64,000 nucleotides of DNA, taken from contig NZ_LFLZ01000046.1 of the NCBI RefSeq assembly GCF_001189845.1, forward strand, positions 1-64,000, read 5' to 3'. The translations under genes and the position numbers were made by a program. How positions within the stretch are numbered: the stretch's first letter is position 1; each line of letters opens with the position of its first letter. The notes beneath the pieces were generated by a model, which did no database searches, was not told where the DNA came from, and was given only the letters and a program-made list of their open reading frames with translations. Positions 38,981 through 48,150 of this stretch are shown here, piece by piece. The DNA comes from Bradyrhizobium tropiciagri. GTDB taxonomy: Bacteria > Pseudomonadota > Alphaproteobacteria > Rhizobiales > Xanthobacteraceae.

Positions 38981-40582
38981 CTAGTGCCATGCGCTGAGGT
39001 TCTGGAGCAGTTGCCCGACAAGCATATTGAGCTCGTCGGCGTTCCTGGCAGCACCGAAGACGTAACGGTCAGGCCGCACGATGATAGCTGCAACACCATG
39101 TTGCCGCATCCAGTCGGCGAACAGCCCGTCACGCTCCACCACGCTCAGAACGCCGTCGGCATCACCGCTTTCACCTGATGTGATGATCACGATGCGCTCG
39201 CCGGCCAGATGCTGCCAGGCGGCACGGGATTCGTCCGATAGCCACACCATCGGCTCCGCTGCCGCCGTCACGATCGCAAATTCCGGCTTCAGCAGATCGT
39301 CGAGCCGACACGTTCGCCCGTCCGGCGCACGCACATGCGGCTGCACGAACAGCCGCCCGGCAAGGACAGCATCGCGCGCGATCAGACCGGAGACGAGATC
39401 GGGGATGAATTTCTGCCTGATGGTTTCGGCCTTGCCGGCTTTCAGATCGGCGCGCAATCGCACGTCACGTTCGGCGGCAGCCACGGGATCGAGCTCGCCG
39501 ATGATCTTGCCGAACTCCTTGGCGCTGGCGACGACGGCACGGACATGCGGCTTGCGCTCGACCTCGTAACTGTCGAGCAGCGCCTCGGCGGCATCGCCGC
39601 GCAGCACCAGCCTCAGCTTCCAGGCGAGGTTCACGGCATCGCGGATGCCGGCACACAGCCCCTGCCCGAGGAACGGCGGCATCTGGTGCACGGCATCGCC
39701 CATCAGCAGCACGCGGCGATCACGCCAGCGCTGCCCAAGCAGCGCGTGGAAGCGATAGACCGCCGAGCGCCAGATCGTGAGATCGGAGATGTCGGTGAAG
39801 CCCTGCAGCAACCGCACGACATTGTCGGGTGCGCCGGCCGCCTCGGGATCCTCGCCCGGCAGCAGCTTGATCTCCCAGCGCCGCAGATTGCGCGGACCCG
39901 GCACGAAGGTGCCGGGACGCGACGGCCAGCAATACTGAAAGCTCCTGGCCGGCCGCTTGGCGGGATCGCTGGTCAGCGTGTCCACCACCATCCACCATTC
40001 GTCGAAGGCAAGGTCGTCGAGGCCGACGCCGAGCTGCTTGCGGACAAAGCTGTTGGCGCCGTCGCAGCCGACCAGATAGCGCGCGCGGATCAGGAACTCC
40101 TCGCCTCGCTCGCGACGCGCGGTCAACGTCACCGCGGTGTCGTCCTGCTCGAGCGCCACGCCGGCGGTCGCAAGGAAAACGTCGACATGCGGATATTCGG
40201 CGAGCCTGTCGCGCAGCGCCTGCTCGAGGTCAGGCTGCACGAAGGTGACATTCGGAATCCAGCCGAGCGGGAACGGCGGCGGCATCGGATCGAAGATCTT
40301 GATGATCTCGCCGTCGACGCCGAGATAGTGCGAGCCGTTATGCGGAGCGATCGCCTGCTCCATGAAATCGCCGAGCCCGATCGCCTGCAGCACACGCAAC
40401 GCCTCGTGATCGAGCGTGATCGCGCGCGGCTTGTCGTAGATGTCGGCGACGCGCTCGACGACGGCAACACGCAAGCCGGCTTTCGCCAGCAGATTGGCGA
40501 AGATCGCGCCGACCGGTCCGAGGCCGACGATTGCCACATCGTAGATTGGATCAGGCTCGGGGTTTGCGACGGACAACGACAT
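38981..40582 (-). CDS. MhpA-like FAD-dependent aromatic monooxygenase
   Basis: A 533-residue class A flavoprotein hydroxylase. The N-terminal GxGxxG is VAIVGLGPVGAIFANLLAKAGLRVAVVE, the DG motif appears as YLVGCDGANSFVRKQLG, and the GD motif as RVLLMGDAVHQMPPFLGQGLCAGIRDAVNLAWKL. It resembles 3-(3-hydroxyphenyl)propionate hydroxylases, which add an OH group ortho to an existing one to give a catechol for ring cleavage. The next gene upstream, a VOC dioxygenase-like gene ending 2 bp before this start, is consistent with that role. The C-terminal part is longer than in p-hydroxybenzoate hydroxylase. Confidence 0.87.
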   Translation of the reverse strand: MSLSVANPEPDPIYDVAIVGLGPVGAIFANLLAKAGLRVAVVERVADIYDKPRAITLDHEALRVLQAIGLGDFMEQAIAPHNGSHYLGVDGEIIKIFDPMPPPFPLGWIPNVTFVQPDLEQALRDRLAEYPHVDVFLATAGVALEQDDTAVTLTARRERGEEFLIRARYLVGCDGANSFVRKQLGVGLDDLAFDEWWMVVDTLTSDPAKRPARSFQYCWPSRPGTFVPGPRNLRRWEIKLLPGEDPEAAGAPDNVVRLLQGFTDISDLTIWRSAVYRFHALLGQRWRDRRVLLMGDAVHQMPPFLGQGLCAGIRDAVNLAWKLRLVLRGDAAEALLDSYEVERKPHVRAVVASAKEFGKIIGELDPVAAAERDVRLRADLKAGKAETIRQKFIPDLVSGLIARDAVLAGRLFVQPHVRAPDGRTCRLDDLLKPEFAIVTAAAEPMVWLSDESRAAWQHLAGERIVIITSGESGDADGVLSVVERDGLFADWMRQHGVAAIIVRPDRYVFGAARNADELNMLVGQLLQNLSAWH

Positions 40583-40583
40583 G

Positions 40584-41579
40584 CTACTTCGCGAGGTGGC
40601 TCTCTAGCGTCAGCGGCTTCGGCTTCATCTGCGGCTCACGGATCGGAACATCGGCAAACGGCGTCGCCTCCTCGAACCAGGCCTGCCGCGCCGGCAGGCC
40701 CCATGGAAACGAGATCTTGTGGTCGGACGGATCCCAGCCGATCGGCTCGTTCTCGATGTCCATGATCTGGTAGTGGGTGTTGAAGAGCTCGACGCGGTGC
40801 CCGTCGGGATCGCGCATATAGACATACATCGCGTGTCCCGGCCCGTGCCGCCCCGGGCCGCGTTCGACGGCCGCGCCATAGCCGAGCTCGCCGGCGAGAT
40901 CGCAGGCGTTCAGCAGATAATGGATCTCGGGCGCCAGGAACGCGAAATGGTGCAGCCGCGGTCCCGCACCGTTGAAGAACACGATGTCGTGCGGATTGCC
41001 CTTGCGCTGCAGGAACACGCCGCGCAGATCGGACGTGCCGGCGGGCGCGATATACTCGCTGAGCCGGAAGCCCGCCGCGGTGTAGAATTCGCATGCCTTG
41101 CGCACGTCCGGCGTCAGCACCTGATAGTGATCGAGCCGCAGCGCTGAGCCGCCGGCATGGCGGCTGAATTGCGTGATCATGCGCGGCTCGACCGGCATGG
41201 TCGCACAGAACTCCAGCGGCGTTCCCGCCGGATCGGTCGCCTGCAGCGTGCGGCCCTGGTGCGGCACCTCGGCCCAGGCGGCCTCGCATCCATGCGCCTC
41301 GAAGAAAGCCTTGAGCCGATCGAGGTCGTCGTCCCTGAACACCCGCAGGCCAAGCCGCGCGCAGACCGCGCCCTTGCCCTTGCGCAACACAAGGCTGTGA
41401 TGACAGGCCTCCTCGACACCGCGGAAGTAGAGCGTGTCACCCTGCTCCGCGGTCAGGATCAGCCCGATCACCTTTTCGTAAAACCGCCGGCTCGCCGCGA
41501 GGTCGCGGACGGTCAGGACCACATGGCTCGCCCGCGTGATACGAAACCCGGGATCATGGTTCGTGGCCGGGAGGCTCAT
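40584..41579 (-). CDS. Extradiol ring-cleavage dioxygenase-like VOC protein
   Basis: A 331-residue two-domain VOC protein resembling catechol 2,3-dioxygenase and homoprotocatechuate 2,3-dioxygenase. The metal triad is visible: His in LRLDHYQVLTPD, His in RLHHFAFLAPE and Glu in DGHRVELFNTHY, the 2-His-1-carboxylate set for Fe(II). The N-terminal domain carries the repeat of the fold (HVVLTVRDLAASRRFYEKVIGL). AGAAGG precedes the ATG at 41579. It forms an operon with the FAD hydroxylase downstream (2 bp between them), so the pair can hydroxylate a phenol and cleave the resulting catechol. Confidence 0.87.
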   Translation of the reverse strand: MSLPATNHDPGFRITRASHVVLTVRDLAASRRFYEKVIGLILTAEQGDTLYFRGVEEACHHSLVLRKGKGAVCARLGLRVFRDDDLDRLKAFFEAHGCEAAWAEVPHQGRTLQATDPAGTPLEFCATMPVEPRMITQFSRHAGGSALRLDHYQVLTPDVRKACEFYTAAGFRLSEYIAPAGTSDLRGVFLQRKGNPHDIVFFNGAGPRLHHFAFLAPEIHYLLNACDLAGELGYGAAVERGPGRHGPGHAMYVYMRDPDGHRVELFNTHYQIMDIENEPIGWDPSDHKISFPWGLPARQAWFEEATPFADVPIREPQMKPKPLTLESHLAK

Positions 41580-41859
41580 GCGCACCTTCTGGTTTTTAGT
41601 CGCGGGAACCCGACTCATTGCGAAAAACCGGCGAGCGATCAAGCAGCGCGCTGGGCAAACTCTGCCGGTCCGTGACGTCGCGTCACGCATTTGTATCAAT
41701 TTGTTAGCAATGCCCGCCCGTGGAACCGAAACGTGAGCCCAGCGTGGCACGGTCTGTTCCAATAGTTCATAGTTTGTCAAAGGTTTGCAGAGAATTCTTC
41801 GGCGCTGCGCCACGGCCAACCGCGCAGGCGACGTCGTGACGCGCAGGCAACGTAGTGAG

Positions 41860-43818
41860 ATGCGTACCTATCTCAGATCATATTTCGCGGCCCTGTTCGC
41901 GGGTGACCTCGCGGCCTTCGGCGCACCGACGGATGAAGCGCTTGCCGGCCACATCCGCGCCGAGCAGGTGTCGCTCGTGCTCGGCTATTCCTTCGGCATC
42001 ATGCTGGCCAACGCCTGCAACGCGCTGGTGCTGGCAGCTGCGTTGTGGCAATCGCCCGATTGGATCTTTGCGCTGGTGTGGGCGGCCGCCGTGAGCGGCG
42101 CCGCGCTGTTCTTCGGCCTGCAGGCGCGCGCATCGCGCCGCATCGCCAAACCGCAATTCGTCTCGCGACGAACCATGCACCGGCTGGTGCGCAATGCGCT
42201 GGCGCTCGGCGCCGCCTGGGGCGTCGTCCCCGTCGCCTTCTTCGCGAACGCATCGAGCGGCGCACAATTGGTGATCACGTGTCTTTGCGCAGGCATGCTG
42301 GCCGGCGGCGCTTTCGCGTTCTCCACGATTCCGATCGCCGCGATCGCGTTTACCGCGCCGATCTTCGTCGGCACCGCGATCTGCCTCGGCCGCGACGGCG
42401 ACTTCATCTATCTCCTGATGGCGGTCCTCGTGCTGGTCTACGGCTCCGTGCTGCTGCGCGGCGTCTTCGTCAATGCGTTCGAGTTCCGCCGGCGCATCAT
42501 TGCCCAGCATGAGGCCGAGCGGACGGTGCGGCAGGATCCGCTGACGCATCTGCCGAACCGCGTCGCCTTCAACGAGGCGCTCAGCGGCGCGCTGAACCGC
42601 CTGTCGCGCTCGGGCGAGGAATTCGCCGTGCTGCTGCTCGATCTCGATCGCTTCAAGGAGATCAACGACAGGTTCGGCCGTCCGGCAGGCGACGAATTCC
42701 TGGTGCAGGTCGCGGCCCGGTTGCAGCGCTGCACGCGCGCGGCCGAGCATGTCGCGCGGATCGGCGGCGACGAGTTCGCGCTGATCATGTCCAATCTGAC
42801 CCGGCCCGAGGACGTGCTTGCGATCGCCGAACGGTTCGTCGCGGCCTTCGCCGATCCATTCCCGATCGACGGATTCGAGATATCAAGCGCGATCAGCATC
42901 GGCATCGTGCTCGCGCCGCGGGACGGCAACACATCGCACGATCTGCTCAAGCATGTCGACATCGCGCTCTACCGCGCGAAGAAGTCCGGTCCCGGCACGA
43001 TCTGCTTCTTCGAGGCGAGCGACGATCAATCGGCGCGCGACCGCCGCGCCTTGCAGCGCGACCTCGAACAGGCGATCGAGGCGAACCAGCTGTTTCTCGT
43101 CTACCAGCCGTTCCTCGACATCCGCAAAGGCCGCATCACCGGCTTCGAGGCGCTGTTGCGCTGGCAGCATCCGGCGCGCGGCCTGATCCCGCCGAGCGTC
43201 TTCATTCCGATCGCCGAGGAGAGCGGCCTGATCCACCAGCTCGGCGAGTGGGTGATCCGCCACGCCTGCGCGATGCTGTCGCGCTGGCCTGACGACGTCA
43301 GGATCGCGGTGAATTTCTCCGCGGTCCAGTTCCAGAACGTCGGCATCCTGCAAACCATCGTCGAGGCGCTTGCCGAGGCCAACGTCGCGCCGAACCGGCT
43401 CGAGATCGAAATCACCGAGTCGATGCTGATCTCGAAATACGGATCGGCGCCCGCGATCCTGAACGGGCTGCTCGAGCTTGGCCTGACGGTTGCGCTCGAC
43501 GATTTCGGCACCGGCTTTTCGTCGCTGACCTATCTGCGCAAGCTGCCGTTCAGCCGCATCAAGATCGATCAATCCTTCATCCGGGACATGCTGACCCAGC
43601 CGGATTGCGCCGCGATCGTCAAATCGGTGATCGGCCTCGCGCAGGACCTGCAGATCGGCGTCGTGGCCGAAGGCGTCGAGACCGCCGATCAGCTCGAATA
43701 TCTGCGCCAGACCAGTTGCGACGAGGTCCAGGGCTATCTGATCGGCCGGCCGATGTCCGCCAGCGAGATCACCGCGCTGCTCGATCACGATCCGCAGCAC
43801 TCGGTGCACGCGGCGTAG
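41860..43818 (+). CDS. GGDEF-EAL c-di-GMP turnover protein with N-terminal membrane region
   Basis: About 652 residues. The N-terminal ~220 residues hold about six membrane helices. The diguanylate cyclase domain has an intact GGDEF (RIGGDEFALI, near residue 301) and the phosphodiesterase domain an intact EAL (GFEALLRWQHP, near residue 430), plus DDFGTGFSSL. So it could both make and degrade c-di-GMP. The start is uncertain: an ATG at 41860 has a weak ribosome site, and a TTG at 41785 is another. It is divergent from the ring-cleavage operon, with a 280-bp gap. Confidence 0.9.
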   Translation: MRTYLRSYFAALFAGDLAAFGAPTDEALAGHIRAEQVSLVLGYSFGIMLANACNALVLAAALWQSPDWIFALVWAAAVSGAALFFGLQARASRRIAKPQFVSRRTMHRLVRNALALGAAWGVVPVAFFANASSGAQLVITCLCAGMLAGGAFAFSTIPIAAIAFTAPIFVGTAICLGRDGDFIYLLMAVLVLVYGSVLLRGVFVNAFEFRRRIIAQHEAERTVRQDPLTHLPNRVAFNEALSGALNRLSRSGEEFAVLLLDLDRFKEINDRFGRPAGDEFLVQVAARLQRCTRAAEHVARIGGDEFALIMSNLTRPEDVLAIAERFVAAFADPFPIDGFEISSAISIGIVLAPRDGNTSHDLLKHVDIALYRAKKSGPGTICFFEASDDQSARDRRALQRDLEQAIEANQLFLVYQPFLDIRKGRITGFEALLRWQHPARGLIPPSVFIPIAEESGLIHQLGEWVIRHACAMLSRWPDDVRIAVNFSAVQFQNVGILQTIVEALAEANVAPNRLEIEITESMLISKYGSAPAILNGLLELGLTVALDDFGTGFSSLTYLRKLPFSRIKIDQSFIRDMLTQPDCAAIVKSVIGLAQDLQIGVVAEGVETADQLEYLRQTSCDEVQGYLIGRPMSASEITALLDHDPQHSVHAA

Positions 43819-43840
43819 CCTGATCGAGCGCCCGCGCCCG

Positions 43841-44833
43841 TCACAGGACGTCGGGGCGATGCAGTGTGTCCACCGTGATGGTGCCGCGCGCACGCGAAAC
43901 ACACGCGCAGATCTTGCGGCTTTCCCGCTTCTGGTGCTCGCTGAAGAAGACGTCGCGATGGTCGATTTCGCCGTCGACAGCGACGACGTCGAGCGCACAG
44001 ACGCCGCATTCGCCGCGCCGGCAGTCGCTCATCACTTCATGGCCGGCGTCGTTGAGCACGTCCAGCATCGAGCGGTCGTGCGGGATCACGAACTCGGTGC
44101 CCAACTCGCCGCCCTGGCCCGCGAGCCGCACGCGGAACGCCTCGGTCGGCAACAGCCCGCTCGATCCAAAGGTCTCGTAACGCAGGTCGGTCATCGCCCG
44201 GCCGGACGCTTCCCAGGCGCGCCGCGCTGCATCCAGCATCCGCATCGGCCCACAAAACAGCGTCATCGTATCCCGCGGCAGGTTTGCGAAGACGCGTTCG
44301 AGGTCAAGCCGGCTGCCCTCGTCACCGGCATGGACGATGAGGCGCTCGCCGAGCAAACCTTCGAGCCTATCGAGATAGGCCGCATCGCTGCGCGTGCGCA
44401 CGGCATAGTGCAGCACAACGCCTGCGTTGCGGCGGGCCAGCGCCTGTGCCGCACCGACGATCGGCGTGATGCCGACGCCGCCCGCGATCAGGCAGAACTG
44501 CCGCCGCGTCCAGTCGAGCTGCATCAGCGAGGCGGGCTGCGTGATGTTGAGCCGCGCCCCCGGCGCGAGCGACCACATGTAGCGCGAGCCGCCGCGCGAA
44601 TCCGGAGCGCGCCGCACCGCGATCCGATAGCCTTGCGGATCGACTTCGCCGACCAGCGAATAGGAACGGGTCTGCGGCTGGCCGTCGATGGTGACGCCGA
44701 CATCGATATGACTGCCGACGGGATAGGGCGCGCCGGTGAAATGATCCGGCCGCAGCAGGAATTCGCGGATGGCGGGCGTGAGGTCGCGCGTCTCAACCAG
44801 CGTCGCTGATGTCCAGGTTTCGATGAATCGCAT
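43841..44833 (-). CDS. PDR/VanB-type oxygenase reductase (FMN, NAD, 2Fe-2S)
   Basis: A 330-residue electron-transfer protein. It has the flavin domain (residues 10-110, TRSYSLVGEV), the NAD domain (LIAGGVGITPIVGAAQALARR, about 125-220), and a C-terminal plant-type 2Fe-2S ferredoxin (CRRGECGVCALDVV with later Cys in ICACVSRA). This is the phthalate dioxygenase reductase/vanillate demethylase reductase layout. It very probably delivers electrons to the Rieske oxygenase encoded in the same operon. The regulator gene sits between them. GGAGCG precedes the ATG. Confidence 0.9.
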   Translation of the reverse strand: MRFIETWTSATLVETRDLTPAIREFLLRPDHFTGAPYPVGSHIDVGVTIDGQPQTRSYSLVGEVDPQGYRIAVRRAPDSRGGSRYMWSLAPGARLNITQPASLMQLDWTRRQFCLIAGGVGITPIVGAAQALARRNAGVVLHYAVRTRSDAAYLDRLEGLLGERLIVHAGDEGSRLDLERVFANLPRDTMTLFCGPMRMLDAARRAWEASGRAMTDLRYETFGSSGLLPTEAFRVRLAGQGGELGTEFVIPHDRSMLDVLNDAGHEVMSDCRRGECGVCALDVVAVDGEIDHRDVFFSEHQKRESRKICACVSRARGTITVDTLHRPDVL

Positions 44834-44845
44834 GGCGCGCTCCGT

Positions 44846-45592
44846 TCAGCCTGATGTGATCAGCGCCAGTGCCGGCAGCAGATCGAGGTGAGTGCGGTTG
44901 CGCAGCGCGAGCCGCAGATTGCGCGCCGCAAGCCGGGCGTGCTCGCGCATGACCGCTTCGGCGCGCGCGCCCTCGCGATTCTCGATGGCGTCGACCACCA
45001 CGCGATGGTGGTCCTGCGCGATCAGCAGGATCTGGCGCGCCTCGGGCAGGGCCGATTGCGCCATCACGAAGCCGCTCGGCGAGGCGAACGGCAGCGCCGA
45101 GGCGCGGTCGATCTGCCGGATCAGCGGCGGGCTGCGCGACAACTCGGTCAGCAGCGCATGGAAACGCGCGTTGAGCGCGACATAGGATGAAAACGCTTCG
45201 ACCGAGATCGGATCCTGCCGCACCAGGCCATCGATCTCGTTGAGGCATTCCTTCAGCGGCTCGAGATCGCGCGACGACACGCCGCGCTCGGCGGCAAAGC
45301 GCGCAGCCAGCCCCTCCAGCGTGCCGCGCAGCTCGATCGAATCGAGAATGTCCCGCTCGGAAAATGCCTTGACCATGAAGCCGCCGGACGGGATCGCCTC
45401 CAGCAGGCCTTCCTCCTCGAGCCGGACCAGCGCCATCCGCACCGGCGTGCGCGACACCCCGGTGATCTCGACCGCCTGCAGCTCGGATATGCGCTCGCCC
45501 GGCCGCAGCCGGCCCGAGAGCACGAGATCGCGCAGCGCAAGCTGCGCCCGCACGGTCTGCGACACGGAGCGATCGGTTTCGCGTTCCGCCAT
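44846..45592 (-). CDS. GntR-family (FCD-type) regulator of the oxygenase operon
   Basis: A 248-residue GntR regulator. The N-terminal winged helix is clear (SELQAVEITGVSRTPVRMALVRLEEEGLLEAIPSGGFMV, about residues 38-77), followed by a long all-alpha FCD domain. The stop is 13 bp before the reductase start and its own start is 6 bp after the oxygenase stop, so the three genes are one operon. The two GTATAC sites at 46680 and 46743 match the kind of site this subfamily binds, and would make the gene autoregulated. The ATG at 45592 has GGAG upstream. Confidence 0.88.
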   Translation of the reverse strand: MAERETDRSVSQTVRAQLALRDLVLSGRLRPGERISELQAVEITGVSRTPVRMALVRLEEEGLLEAIPSGGFMVKAFSERDILDSIELRGTLEGLAARFAAERGVSSRDLEPLKECLNEIDGLVRQDPISVEAFSSYVALNARFHALLTELSRSPPLIRQIDRASALPFASPSGFVMAQSALPEARQILLIAQDHHRVVVDAIENREGARAEAVMREHARLAARNLRLALRNRTHLDLLPALALITSG

Positions 45593-45597
45593 GCCGC

Positions 45598-46644
45598 CTA
45601 CTCCGCTGCCTGCAGCTGCGACGGAGTCTCCTTCGCCACCATGCGGTCGATGACGCGCCGCGCCCACATCGCGCCGGCATCGATGTTGAGATTGTAGAAT
45701 ACGCGGTCCGGATTCTCGTCCATCGCGCGCTGTTGCGCCTCCAGGATGATCTCGTCCTCGTGGAAGATGCCGGCGACGCCGTCGCGGATTTCGCTGGTCA
45801 GACGCTGCTCGGTGATGCGGTGATTGCGGACGAAGGCCCAGAAATAATGGCAGGTCTTCTCGGTCTCCGGCGTGATGGTGTTGAGCACATAGCCGTTCAC
45901 GCCCTGCGAGCGATCGCCTTCCGGCGCGCCCGATCCGGCCGGCGCGACGCCGACATCGATATTGACGGTGCATGGCGCCTCGAAGCGGATGATCTGCCAG
46001 CGATCGACCGGGCCCGGCTTCTGCAGCTGCTTGGCCCAGAACGGTGGCGCCTCGATGCCCTGCATCCAGCGCGTCACCGTCACGGTCTTCTCGCCATGGG
46101 TGACGTCGAACGGCGCTTCGGCGACCGCATCATTTCCGATGCTCGAGCCGTGCACGAAGGTCTCGTGCGTCAGGTCCATCAGATTGTCGACGACGAGGCG
46201 GTAATCGCATTTGACGTGAATGGTCTTGCCGTCGCCGGCCCAGGCCGGATCGTGATTCCAGTGCATGTCGGGCACCAGCGCCGGATCGGCCAGCGCGGGA
46301 TCGCCCATCCAGAGCCAGATGAAGCGGTGGCGCTCGACGACGGGATAGGCGCGCACGCAGGCCGACGGATTGATCGTCTCCTGCGAGGGCATGAAGGTGC
46401 AGCGGCCCTGTGCATTGTATTTCAGGCCGTGATAGCCGCAGACCACGGTATCGCCGTCGAGCCGGCCCTTGGAGAGCGGCACCAGGCGATGCCAGCAGGC
46501 ATCCTCGAGCGCCACGACCTCGCCGTCACCCTTCCGGTACATCACGACATGCTTGCCGCAGATCGTCCGCGGCAACAGCGCGTGCTTGATCTCGGCGTCC
46601 CAGCCGGCCGCGTACCACGCGTTCATGGGGAAGGGTTTTGGCAT
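45598..46644 (-). CDS. Rieske oxygenase large subunit (VanA-like aromatic demethylase/hydroxylase)
   Basis: A 348-residue oxygenase component. The Rieske 2Fe-2S ligands are Cys50 and His52 (ACWHRLVPLSKG) and Cys69 and His72 (VCGYHG). The mononuclear-iron site follows in DNLMDLTHETFVHGSS. Note CWH in place of the more common CPH. It resembles vanillate O-demethylase and similar one-subunit oxygenases that work with a PDR-type reductase, which is encoded two genes on. The start at 46644 carries GAGGGC. Substrate is inferred only as a substituted aromatic acid or related compound. Confidence 0.88.
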   Translation of the reverse strand: MPKPFPMNAWYAAGWDAEIKHALLPRTICGKHVVMYRKGDGEVVALEDACWHRLVPLSKGRLDGDTVVCGYHGLKYNAQGRCTFMPSQETINPSACVRAYPVVERHRFIWLWMGDPALADPALVPDMHWNHDPAWAGDGKTIHVKCDYRLVVDNLMDLTHETFVHGSSIGNDAVAEAPFDVTHGEKTVTVTRWMQGIEAPPFWAKQLQKPGPVDRWQIIRFEAPCTVNIDVGVAPAGSGAPEGDRSQGVNGYVLNTITPETEKTCHYFWAFVRNHRITEQRLTSEIRDGVAGIFHEDEIILEAQQRAMDENPDRVFYNLNIDAGAMWARRVIDRMVAKETPSQLQAAE

Positions 46645-46676
46645 CGTTCGCCCTCTCAGCATCTCCTCGGATACTT

Positions 46677-46750
46677 TATGTATACATCATTAGCCATCAT
46701 AATACAAATTACGGTAATATAATACTTTGATATCCAATTTACGTATACAG
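46677..46750. promoter_or_regulatory. Paired GTATAC operator sites and AT-rich promoter of the Rieske operon
   Basis: The sequence GTATAC occurs at 46680-46685 (in ATGTATACAT) and 46743-46748 (in ACGTATACAG). Their spacing is 63 bp, six turns of B-DNA, so both face the same side. The 60 bp between them are strikingly rich in A and T. The first lies 36 bp before the oxygenase start. GntR FCD regulators bind GT-N-AC type palindromes of this sort. Assignment to the operon's own GntR is inference. Confidence 0.6.
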
Positions 46751-46893
46751 TATTGATCGTCGAGAGGTATGAGAGCTTTGCCTGAACGTTCCATCACGCC
46801 CACGGCGCATCGCCCGGCGCTTTCGCGCCGGAGGTAAGGAGACATTCTGAATGTTGATGGACCTGATGCACCGAACAGCGCCGGCGCGCGGCC

Positions 46894-47940
46894 TTAAGAG
46901 TTCGACGCCGAGCGGGTCGAGGCCGACTGGACATCCCTGATGCTGATGACGACGGCGATGCGCTTGATCGTGCCGCTGCGGTAGGCCTGCAGGAATTTGT
47001 CGTAGTGCTTGACCGAGATGCAGCCGTTGGAGTCGCCGTTCGGGCCGAGCATGTAGCTGTGGACCAGCAGGCCGACGCGCCCGAACGTATCGCTGCCATC
47101 GACCGGCGTCATGCGCAGCGCCGGCACGCCGTGGAACAGCTTTTCGCGCGGCTTCATCTCATAAATGCCGGGTGGAGTTGCGCCGGCGTTGCGGGCGTTC
47201 ACATGCGCCGGATCGTCGAGCAGGTTGCCGAGCCCCGAATGCGCTTCGAACTTGGTGCCGTCGGGCATGTACACGATGCGGCCGGTGATATCGTAGACCG
47301 CCGTGGTGCTGTCATAACCGAGCTTGCCGAGATCGGGGCTCGGGCCGGACAACAACCCGTCATTCGGATCGACCGAGGCCAGCTGCAATTTGCCCGGCAT
47401 CATGTCGGCGATCTTCTGCAGGAACGTCCGGTTGTCGCCCTGCTGAACCGGCGCCTGCGGCGGCAGCGGCTGATCGTTGCGGGCGAGCAGATTGGCCTCG
47501 GCCGGCCGCGACCGCGGCATCGGCACCGCGGGTGCGGTCGTCACCGTGGTCGTTGCGGCGACCGACGCCGTCGCCGGCTCGCTGCTGCTCGGCAATTCGG
47601 TCTGCGTGTCACGCAGCTGACCAGACAGCGCGTCCTCGATCTGACCGAACTCGGAATTGAAATCGCCGCGGCTCGAACGGAACCCGCGGCGCAGAGGATA
47701 GTAGAGCGAAGCCGTGTTGATGGTGGAGCGAGAGCCGAAGCGGTCGTCGAAATTCAACGAGGCGGTGGTATTGGCGAGTGCCGGTCCGTGCAGCCACGCG
47801 GTCGGGTCGATGCCGACCATCCAGGCGGCAAGGCCAGACGACAGGACGAGCGCGCTCACGGCGAACGCCGTGCTGCCCACCAGAGACATGCCGCGGCTTG
47901 ACCTACGCCCGGCAGCTTTCGTCGTACGTTGACCCATCAT
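46894..47940 (-). CDS. DUF2778 (Tlde1-type, L,D-transpeptidase-like) protein
   Basis: About 348 residues. A membrane anchor near residues 20-45, a long low-complexity region, then a C-terminal domain from about residue 200 with AHSGLGNLLDDP, RVGLLVHSYML and GDSNGCISVKHYDKFL. The His and Cys (HS..GCIS) are the catalytic pattern of the YkuD-like DUF2778/Tlde1 domain, known from peptidoglycan-targeting effectors and cell-wall enzymes. It is anchored and therefore more likely a cell-wall enzyme than a secreted toxin. No type VI genes are adjacent. The start at 47940 is tentative. Confidence 0.75.
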   Translation of the reverse strand: MMGQRTTKAAGRRSSRGMSLVGSTAFAVSALVLSSGLAAWMVGIDPTAWLHGPALANTTASLNFDDRFGSRSTINTASLYYPLRRGFRSSRGDFNSEFGQIEDALSGQLRDTQTELPSSSEPATASVAATTTVTTAPAVPMPRSRPAEANLLARNDQPLPPQAPVQQGDNRTFLQKIADMMPGKLQLASVDPNDGLLSGPSPDLGKLGYDSTTAVYDITGRIVYMPDGTKFEAHSGLGNLLDDPAHVNARNAGATPPGIYEMKPREKLFHGVPALRMTPVDGSDTFGRVGLLVHSYMLGPNGDSNGCISVKHYDKFLQAYRSGTIKRIAVVISIRDVQSASTRSASNS

Positions 47941-48123
47941 CCCCAAGTTCGGTGTTCTGGGGCCTGTTAGCCGGCCCACGTGGGATTCACCGATCGCTCA
48001 TCATATCAGGGAATTAGAGTAAGGCATAATCGAGACGAAGCCGGCAACGACAGGCTTTTTAAACGTTTTTCGGATGGAAAGTGCCGGAGAATCAGCCTCG
48101 GACGGGCTGAAACGGCCCAAAAA

Positions 48124-48138
48124 GTCCCGATTCGGGAC
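48124..48138. promoter_or_regulatory. Short perfect dyad GTCCCGA-T-TCGGGAC
   Basis: Seven-base arms around one base, 13 bp beyond the end of the GGDEF/EAL gene. It may be a weak transcript end or a binding site. Nothing more can be said. Confidence 0.3.
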
Positions 48139-48150
48139 AATCTCGGCGAC

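Noticed and set aside
37210-39132. Longer 640-residue form of the GMC oxidoreductase
   Set aside because: The extra 103 residues cross a perfect palindrome and the neighbouring gene's 3' end, and the family N-terminus begins at the GTG with a good ribosome site.
41745-41760. TGGCAC followed by GTTC, resembling a sigma-54 promoter
   Set aside because: The -12 element lacks the required GC at the right spacing, so it is not a convincing match.
46894-47940. Type VI effector call for the DUF2778 protein
   Set aside because: The domain matches that family, but the protein has a membrane anchor and there is no type VI or immunity gene nearby.
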